Part shown: one piece after another, positions 57,106 to 64,000 of the stretch
How positions within the stretch are numbered: position 1 is the stretch's first letter
Layout: every line of letters begins with the position of its first letter
Source: Syngnathus acus
Lineage: Eukaryota > Chordata > Actinopteri > Syngnathiformes > Syngnathidae
Direction of reading: 5' to 3'
Assembly: GCF_901709675.1 (NCBI RefSeq)
Contig: NC_051087.1
Location: 8,458,884 to 8,522,883, forward strand
DNA length: 64,000 nt
Position numbers and translations under genes: made by a program
Notes under the pieces: generated by a model
Told to the model about the DNA's origin: nothing
The model's input: only the letters and a program-made list of their open reading frames with translations
The model's database searches: none

Positions 57106-60100
57106 AGAACTGCGCTCTACTATTTGTTGTGTTATCTTAAGAAAACAATTTCAACGGTCACACTGAATATACAGCAAGTTGGAATGTTTCAAGTCCTAAT
57201 ATTATGGCGGGTCTTTATTTGTCATAAATCTGATGGATAACAAAAAAACAAAGGTCATTTTAGTTTGTGTAGGTCTTTCTCATGAACAATGCAAAAACTG
57301 TTGTTACTAGTGATAATGCTGTCAAGACTCTTGTAACTTGACAATATCACAGTCCTCATTCTACACAACTACACAGTATAAGTGTAGATGTTGTAAGAAG
57401 GAGAAATAAAATGGGCTTTTAATTATATATTCCTTTTCGGGTGGCCCCTAAGAATCCCTTGTGCTATCTGAATTAACATAACATTTCGTAGAAAATGGTC
57501 CAAAGGGTCTCAGTCAAATCACAGCGGGGGACCTGAGTCAGCAAACCCTGTTAGTATTGATCCCCAAAGGGAAATAATCAATTCAACTCCGATTGAATTC
57601 ACATCAAGTCAAGGAAAACGGCATTTCGACAACAGCAGACGCGTTCTTCTCCTTTGCCATTTGGCATGTTGGAGAGACATTTGTCATGTCAAGACCTTCA
57701 GGGGAATTCCTGATGAATATTCAATAAAACCCTATTCTTTCCTTCTCCCCTGCTAATTCCACTGCAGCGCAGCTCTCATGTTTGTTCTTGTTGCGCATCA
57801 GTAAATGGGCTGGCGCAGTGCAGTCACCTGAGGTTGCACTGGGTGTTTATGATGACTGCTCGAGCTCCACCATATGGATTGTGCAGGCACACAGATGACC
57901 ACGGAATGCTGTTCCATTGATCCGTTAATCTAGTGATACATGTGGAAGTGCAATGCTTTTATTCGGTTGAAAAATCATGACACCTCCCACAAGATAAAGA
58001 CACGAGGCAGAGCGGTGAGGAAATTACTGTCGTGAAAATTGTCCTGCACAAATCTTTACCCCCCCCAACATACACACTCATGCAGACACAGCAGAGAAGA
58101 GTGTTTTGCAGTCTTTGCTTGAGGTCGATATAGCTTGGCGGGTGATCTATTGACAGAGTGGGAGCGTGCGAGAGAAGAGTTCAATACACTTCAATTTAGC
58201 TTCACTTGCTTTAATTACTTCCACCCAGGGAGAGAGAGTGAAGAGAGAGAGAGCGAGAGAAAGAATGTGTGCCAAGTGACAATAAAACGAGTGCCATTAA
58301 TAAAATAAGGATCCGTTGAGTGTTTAAGAGCATCCAAAAGACGTTTAGACCTCTCTTCACTGACTTAGACATTTACAATATTTATTTAACACATACTCAA
58401 CATTATTGACACCGCCCCCACCCATCTAATGGAAATTACATTTACCTATAAAATGGGCTAACTTTTAATAGCTGACGGCTTGATGAAGACGTTCATCAAC
58501 TAGTGACTGGCGGTAATGTTGTTTGAGCTATTCAAAATGTTCTTGCCTTGTTGATTTATTGCAAACATTCATTAGTTTTTCATGCACATTCAAAACAAAT
58601 GAACCTTTTTTCAGAAAATCCAGAAATGCCCAACTTAAGGGACATTCAGTTTTAAAAGTTGCATAGAACTGATCCATAATGTTTATATTTTTGGATTTTG
58701 GAATTCTTTGATAGCTTTCAAATATATATTGGGTGTGTCTAAAGGTGTGAGCACTGCCACTCTTGGGTCTCTCAGGAGTCATGAGAGGTGGAATCATTTG
58801 TTAGTCAAAAGCTGTATATCTGTTGTGAGCGTTGGGCAAGAGATTTGTTTTGTCTGAATTCACCACAGCTGAGTCACTCGCACCATTAATCTCACGCACA
58901 GAGAGGCGATGAATGACAGCGCGTGTGATGTCGACCGCAGGAAGATGGCCTCTGTGGGCTCTGCTTTCTGGAGCTACCTACCAGCAGGGATCACCTCCAC
59001 ACCTGCCTGCCTTTTGACAAAAACAAAACCCCTCAGCCATCTCAGGCACAGTGTGGTAGTGGCAACTTGGCTTACAGTTTTTCCATTCTTGAAGCAAACT
59101 AGGCAGGTTTGTGTTTAAATTTGGTCAAAATATAATCTGCTACCTACTTTAAATGTCCTGTGTCCAGGACCGCGTACAGTGAGCCTACAGGAATATGACA
59201 TCGCTCAGGTATGGAAAAGAAGCCAAAAAACTGGACTACATTGTTTGTTCCAGCCCGATCCAAAATAAGTGAAAATCTGTGATAGAGGACACATATGATG
59301 GAAAACCCCACAGAGAAAAAAATCGGATAAGAGGCGGGGCACGACACGCTCACACACATGCGTGTGCGCACACACCCACACAAGCCCTCACACATCAGTC
59401 AGACATGCCTCTGGTCAGGAGAACCCCTGGCTCACCTTCACACAGATTCATAGATCACATACACTCTGAATCACACACACACATTTCAAAGGAAGATTGC
59501 ACTATGACAGGCTGCAACACTTGGAACCCACATGCAGCGTTACCGTTGGTAACTCTGCCTCTCACAAAGCCACTTTTTGCTTACAAACCTTCAAGCTATT
59601 CCTTCCTCGCTCTATCTGTCCTGGTTTAAACAGCAACACACACATGCTGGTACTCAGGCTTCTTTCTGAGGTGCTCTCACCACACACTGTGAACCCCTAT
59701 GAGGGGATTATATCCAATCTCAGTTTTTTCTTAACTAGACACAATGCTGCTTCTAAAGGTTGCTTTTACATCAAAGGTTGTTCTTCATTCCTTTTAAATG
59801 AAATCTGATTCAAAAGGCCGAGATAGTTGTGGTGAAAGACCAAATTAGAGCGCGCCTGTCACGAATTTCAAGATGATACCTTTTCCAACATCAGTTTTTC
59901 ACATCCTCATCCTTTTTGAGTAATATTTAAAACATTCCAAATCTCTGAACACGTTATACATTGTGATATACAAAATCGTAGGTCAGCTAAGTCAATTGGT
60001 ACATATTCTTGTCAACATCTTCATTAACCCTTCAAAGATTACGACCCTTTAACAAAGCAGAAACCTTACTCACATATTATCAAGACACACGATTAACCAA

Positions 60101-60164
60101 GAAGCCTCAGATGAGTAGATATTTACTTCTAATGGATCAGAATGATCAGAATTATGAAATAAAG

Positions 60165-60455
60165 TGGGGTAGCATAGTGCCTTGTGGTTACACGTCTGCC
60201 TCTTCTTGGGCCTTCCTGTGTGGAGTTTGCAAGTTCTCACTTGTGTGGGTTATCTCTGCATGGGTACTCCAACTTCCTCCCACATTCCAAAAACATGCAT
60301 TTTAGGTTCACTGAACACTAAATTGTTCAGAGGTGTAGATGTGAGCTGAAATAACTTGTTTGTCGAGATTTGTCTTCCAGGTTGTACCCTGCTTCTGAGC
60401 TCCAGCAACACTATTGAGGACACGCGCTCGAGAAAATGGTTTGATGGATGGATCC
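60165..60455 (+). mobile_element. Copy of a common fish interspersed repeat
   Basis: The stretch holds a decayed series of phrases typical of one abundant teleost repeat: CTGTGTGGAGTTTGCAAGTT, CTCCCACATTCCAAAAACAT, TTGTACCCTGCTTCTGAGCT and a GATGGATGG end. A partial copy of the same repeat lies near 29738-29875. Recognition is from memory of the consensus; the family name is uncertain. Confidence 0.6.
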
Positions 60456-62232
60456 TGGTTGATGGTTCAGATCAGGAAATTCCTCATTAGGAGGTGGTAG
60501 AGTTCAAAATCAGTTGAAACACTTTGTGTGAGTCAGAGAAGAAAAACTTTTCATTCGACATTGAAGATATTTTTGAACAACTTTGTGACGTTACTGACAC
60601 AATCCCTCTTAAGAATGTCTGCGCTCGCTCTGCTGGGTTGTTTCAAGAAAAGGGGATGACTCACCTATCGGTAGGCAGGTGAAGAGAGAAATAAAGGAAT
60701 GATGAGGGAGAGGATCAAAGCGTGCTGCACAGCATCCGGCCTGCCAGTCACTTGTTAATTGTGGTGAATGTCAGTGGAAGTGCAAAGTGTCTCTTCACAC
60801 TGATGACTTCATGTTCTGTTTTTCCTTTTCTCCTCAATACGTCTATCATCGTCTGCTTGGCTTCACTGAACCAAACGTCTTGACACCTGCCAACGTTGTT
60901 TTTTTTATTCTATTGTTGCCACCTGACATCATTCTTAAAGAGGAACTTGACTGCAAATGAAATAACAATCCCTTTGTTTCCAATAATAAACACGGTTACA
61001 GTTTATAGGTGTGTTTTTGTCACCAGATAGGATTCAATTGTGTCTACTGTTGCAACCAAATAATAAAAAAAGAAAAGCGCAACATGGTGATGATTTTATT
61101 GAAGCTCCTTTTTCTAGTGACCTTTATTAAGGCAACCACATAGTAAATGAATTGTCATTGTCAATTTGACAATAATGTTTTAGTCATGAAAACCATGTTC
61201 GTCTGTTACATTTTAGTTTAATGTTTAATTTAATTGTTGCAAATGTACTAAATTTGAATTTTTTGCAGGAAAAATATTTAATTTTACTAAACTTTCCGAT
61301 ACATCCTTTTCATTGCAGAACTATACATTTAGAATATGCAGAAATGACACACACATTGAAACAGCAGAAAAAAGATGATCTTTTTTTATTTTGTCATACC
61401 TGTAAAAATATATTCTTAAAATAAATAAATATAGGAAATAAATATATTGTTTGTCCCAGGATTTAGAGCCTCATAAATAAGAATACAATCTGTCTACAGG
61501 TCTGTGAATTCCTTATGTCCATTCTGTGCTCGTCGTTTGACTGCAAGCAGCGAGGAGAACAGTACAATTTCTTCACTGGGTCGTAGTATGAGAGTTTGGC
61601 GCAGAACACAGCCACCACAAAGAAGTCATTCTCATTTTCAGTGCATCAGCAAACAGGACCTTTCAAATTGCTGCAGCTCCCTTCTACAGCACAAACATGG
61701 CTGATTTCCAGTGCATAAAACGATCCTTTTCTGTAAACCAGCCATTCTGAAAAGTGGGCCATACATTTTTTTGGACGTGGTTTACTTAGCAGCCTTTGTA
61801 GTGTTTAGCATGAAAAAAAAAAAAAAGGATCCTGCAATGAAAGAGAAAAGCAGCAGAAAAAAAAGAACTGCTTGTTTAATCTCAACTCGCCTTCATTCAC
61901 TTAAACATGCAGATTTGGACAAGCAGGTAGCATGGAGACTTAGGGGAAATCCATCTTGGCTGCTGACGCCACTGCATATGCCAATAACAAGATAATATAC
62001 GTGTGTTTTTGTTGCATTATCCCAGACGTTCCCTGCTGCTTATTCTGTCAAAGTCCCTTGAAAAACTGTTCAGAGAGGGTCGCTATCCTTCCAACATACC
62101 AGCAATCGGGAGTCTGGATCTGGTGCATTTGGTTCGATTCCTTTTGAATCGAACATTCCCCGCAACTGGGGTGAAGTATTAAATGCACATGATCACTTTT
62201 GAGTTCGGTTTCTGGCACACATTTGGTAGGCC

Positions 62233-62478
62233 TCAACTCTGTCCAAGTATATCCCTATACAGTTCTGGTACTCTGTCTGGATCTACAGGTCTCGGTAAAA
62301 AGTGTGTGAATCTCTGATGTCGCCTCGATCTTGTTCCATCTCGTGCTGTACCGTCTTTGTTCAAAGCGACAAAGTAAAATGCTCCTTTTTCTCCATGCCG
62401 GTAGATGTTGGATGAGTAGGTGTTGTACCAGTTCTCCTCAAATTGCTCCCGAAAAACACTTTCTGCTGATATCTTCTG
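62233..62478 (-). CDS. fgf20: Last coding exon of an FGF9/16/20-subfamily growth factor
   Basis: The exon follows acceptor TTTTGCAG and encodes 81 residues plus a stop. It completes the beta-trefoil core: [53 protein letters not shown], ending LGQS. These are hallmark residues of FGF9, FGF16 and FGF20, whose products signal through FGF receptors and are secreted without a classical cleaved signal peptide. [15 protein letters not shown] and RDG favour FGF20; the LGQS end is closer to FGF9. The family is certain; the paralogue is not. Together with the exon at 63939-64000 it lies on the reverse strand, and the gene continues beyond the right edge. Confidence 0.9.
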   Translation of the reverse strand, partial: QKISAESVFREQFEENWYNTYSSNIYRHGEKGAFYFVALNKDGTARDGTRSRRHQRFTHFLPRPVDPDRVPELYRDILGQS

Positions 62479-63938
62479 CTGCAAAACAAAACAAAAAATA
62501 AGGTCAGCAGGCTAGAATGTAACAACAGTTGGTAAATGGGCAGTCAATGAGATCGCTGAGGCGCCGCACTCCTGGCTAGCTGAGTCACCTCGAAAGGCAC
62601 AAAATTTAAGCCATAAAAATGAAAAATGATGTCAAAAATACTTTCTTAAGATGTATATCTGTTTTTAGATGAGCACAATAAATTACGAACTATGAAGTGA
62701 GCCACAGCCTCCCAGTAGGCCCAGTATGTTACTGGGGCCCAGCCAGTAGATGGCGAGAGCTGGGGACCAGCTGGTCTTGCTGGTTTCACCAGATATCAGC
62801 GGGGCAACAATGCCATGTTGGCCTTGCTGGGTGACTTTGGCTCACTTGGTAAAGCAGGTAGGACTGAGGGGTCATGTTTTTAAATCTTGGCTGTTTTCTT
62901 TTGCTTTTGCTGCTGTTTCAACAGACTAGTGTGTGCGTTTTTGTGCATATCTTCCTGGTGTCACCAGCTGCTGTCACCAGCAAGACCAGCAGCAAAAAGC
63001 AAAACAAAACAGCCCGTTTTTGATCACATGGTATTCCACTCTACCAACTGAACCAAAACCATCTAGAGAAATGCTGTTGATGGCCTGTTGGTAGCTGGTG
63101 GCAGCAGCGAGACTGCAGGCGGTCACCAGCTATCACCTGCACCTGTGGGTTTTGTTTTTTTCAATTTGAGCGGCCCCTTTCCATTATTGTGAACTTTCCC
63201 TATCCAATATGGCCACCATATGGAATGGCACTTTGCAGGTTTTCTACAACGTCTCTACTTTTGTCTTGATGTGAAACTCAGAGAAGCTGTTCAAGTGGCT
63301 TCACTATCCAGAGGAGAACCCGGTCCGCTTGGATAAGAACAGGTATGGTGGATTTATGGACTTAATCATAGGTTCCTCAACAAAATTACAGACGGGCTTA
63401 AGTGAAGACTACACTTGTAGTTCTTGTCAGCTCTCTTAAAAAATGCATTGGTTGGGAATTGTGTATCGTTAATAAGTGACTATCTTCTAGGGGTTTATCA
63501 GTGAAGGGTGATGGTTTTCCAGCTGAAGTAAATTTGTGTTTACTTTTTCCAAAAATTAAAATGCCTTTCTCAATTTGAATGTCATGAAACAATTTCATTG
63601 ACGCACAAGTCATCTTTATAAATTCAGCATTGCACAACAACCACAGCTTTGATAAAGCTGTACATAGATGTGAAAAGCCAATAATTAAAATACTAGTAGC
63701 ATATCCTTAAATAAATAATTAAAATGTTATCTTCTAATTAAAATATACAATATTTTTCTTGATGTAAAGCACAGGAGGTGCAGTTTTATTCACTCTTGTT
63801 GCAAGTTGTGCAAAAAGATTACTGCTACTCCAATTAGTAATAAAAAAAAAATATTGTATAGTACGTCTACTCAGTGTAAATGAGTTAACACTCAGGATTT
63901 GATTCTTAGAAACTTATCCTAAAATGCAATATACTCAC
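62479..63938 (-). other. FGF intron with inverted-repeat element
   Basis: A 1460-bp intron between the last two FGF exons. It contains a foldback-like element (62839-63054). No additional exon is recognised. Confidence 0.7.
62839..63054. repeat. Inverted repeat with tRNA D-arm-like ends
   Basis: The left arm (62839-62915) starts GGCTCACTTGGTAAAGCAGG. The right arm (about 62988-63054), read on the reverse strand, starts GGTTCAGTTGGTAGAGTGG. Both continue through CATG, CTGTTTT and TTTGCTTTTTGCTGCTG-like stretches. The TTGGTAGAGTGG core resembles an RNA polymerase III A box, but no B box is visible. It may be a foldback or head-to-head SINE pair. Confidence 0.55.
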
Positions 63939-64000
63939 CGATCCATACAGTTCCCCTTTGCTGTTCATGGAGAGATATAGGCCACTGTCCACACCTCTGA
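63939..64000 (-). CDS. fgf20: FGF9/16/20-subfamily middle exon, partial at window edge
   Basis: Read on the reverse strand, 62 nt encode RGVDSGLYLSMNSKGELYGS and stop at a GTGAG donor. The exon joins in phase to the one at 62233-62478. The family usually has GMN here, so the Ser in LSMN is a small deviation. The 5' part of the exon and the first exon lie outside the window. Confidence 0.88.

Larger units (their letters stand above)
52251..62232. other. ~10 kb gene-poor interval
   Basis: No exon of a known protein was recognised on either strand. Contents: a presumed importin-alpha promoter with CCAAT (52352-52356) and ATTGG (52379-52383), a solo LTR (53336-53705), GT microsatellites, an LTR-like fragment with a hairpin (about 56947-57105), a GA-rich tract near 58220-58265 and a copy of a common fish repeat (about 60165-60455). 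Conserved non-coding elements of the FGF gene to the right are possible but cannot be judged from one sequence. Confidence 0.5.

Overview
The window is nuclear DNA from a ray-finned fish, most likely a teleost with a fairly compact genome. It carries seven spliced protein-coding genes with GT-AG introns and vertebrate orthologues, plus fish-type transposons (LINE, hAT, solo LTR, MITE-like foldbacks) and CA/GT microsatellites. There are no bacterial-style operons. I cannot name the species from sequence alone.

Layout, left to right. 1-1969: no coding sequence recognised. 1970-7493 (+): gne, the bifunctional UDP-GlcNAc 2-epimerase / ManNAc kinase, complete. 9165-16614 (+): clta, clathrin light chain A, including both short brain-type alternative exons. 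16.6-27.0 kb: clta 3' UTR, then a transposon-rich stretch holding a long inverted repeat, a dead internally deleted LINE, and a reverse-strand LINE with an intact 1032-residue endonuclease/reverse transcriptase ORF. 27132-29036 and 31760-34429 (+): two tandem copies of N-acetylneuraminate-9-phosphate synthase (nans), separated by a hAT element with a perfect 8-bp target duplication. 37600-44313 (+): slc24a2, a Na+/Ca2+,K+ exchanger. 47064-48329 (+): xpa, a nucleotide-excision-repair scaffold. 49209-52250 (-): an importin-alpha gene of the KPNA2/KPNA7 type, converging on xpa. 52.3-62.2 kb: no gene recognised; it holds a solo LTR and repeat fragments. 62233 to the right edge (-): the last two coding exons of an FGF9/16/20-subfamily gene, continuing outside the window.

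The functional theme is sialic acid biosynthesis. GNE makes ManNAc-6-phosphate from UDP-GlcNAc, and NANS condenses that product with phosphoenolpyruvate to give Neu5Ac-9-phosphate. Here gne and two nans copies lie within about 32 kb on one strand, with clta and transposons between them. The right-hand nans copy keeps the conserved sequence and C-terminus. The left-hand copy is intact in frame but more divergent and lacks the last residues of the C-terminal SAF (antifreeze-like) domain. The exon models of all complete genes were checked by hand for splice dinucleotides and reading phase. Transposon family names and paralogue choices (KPNA7 versus KPNA2, FGF20 versus FGF9) rest on remembered family features and are less certain.
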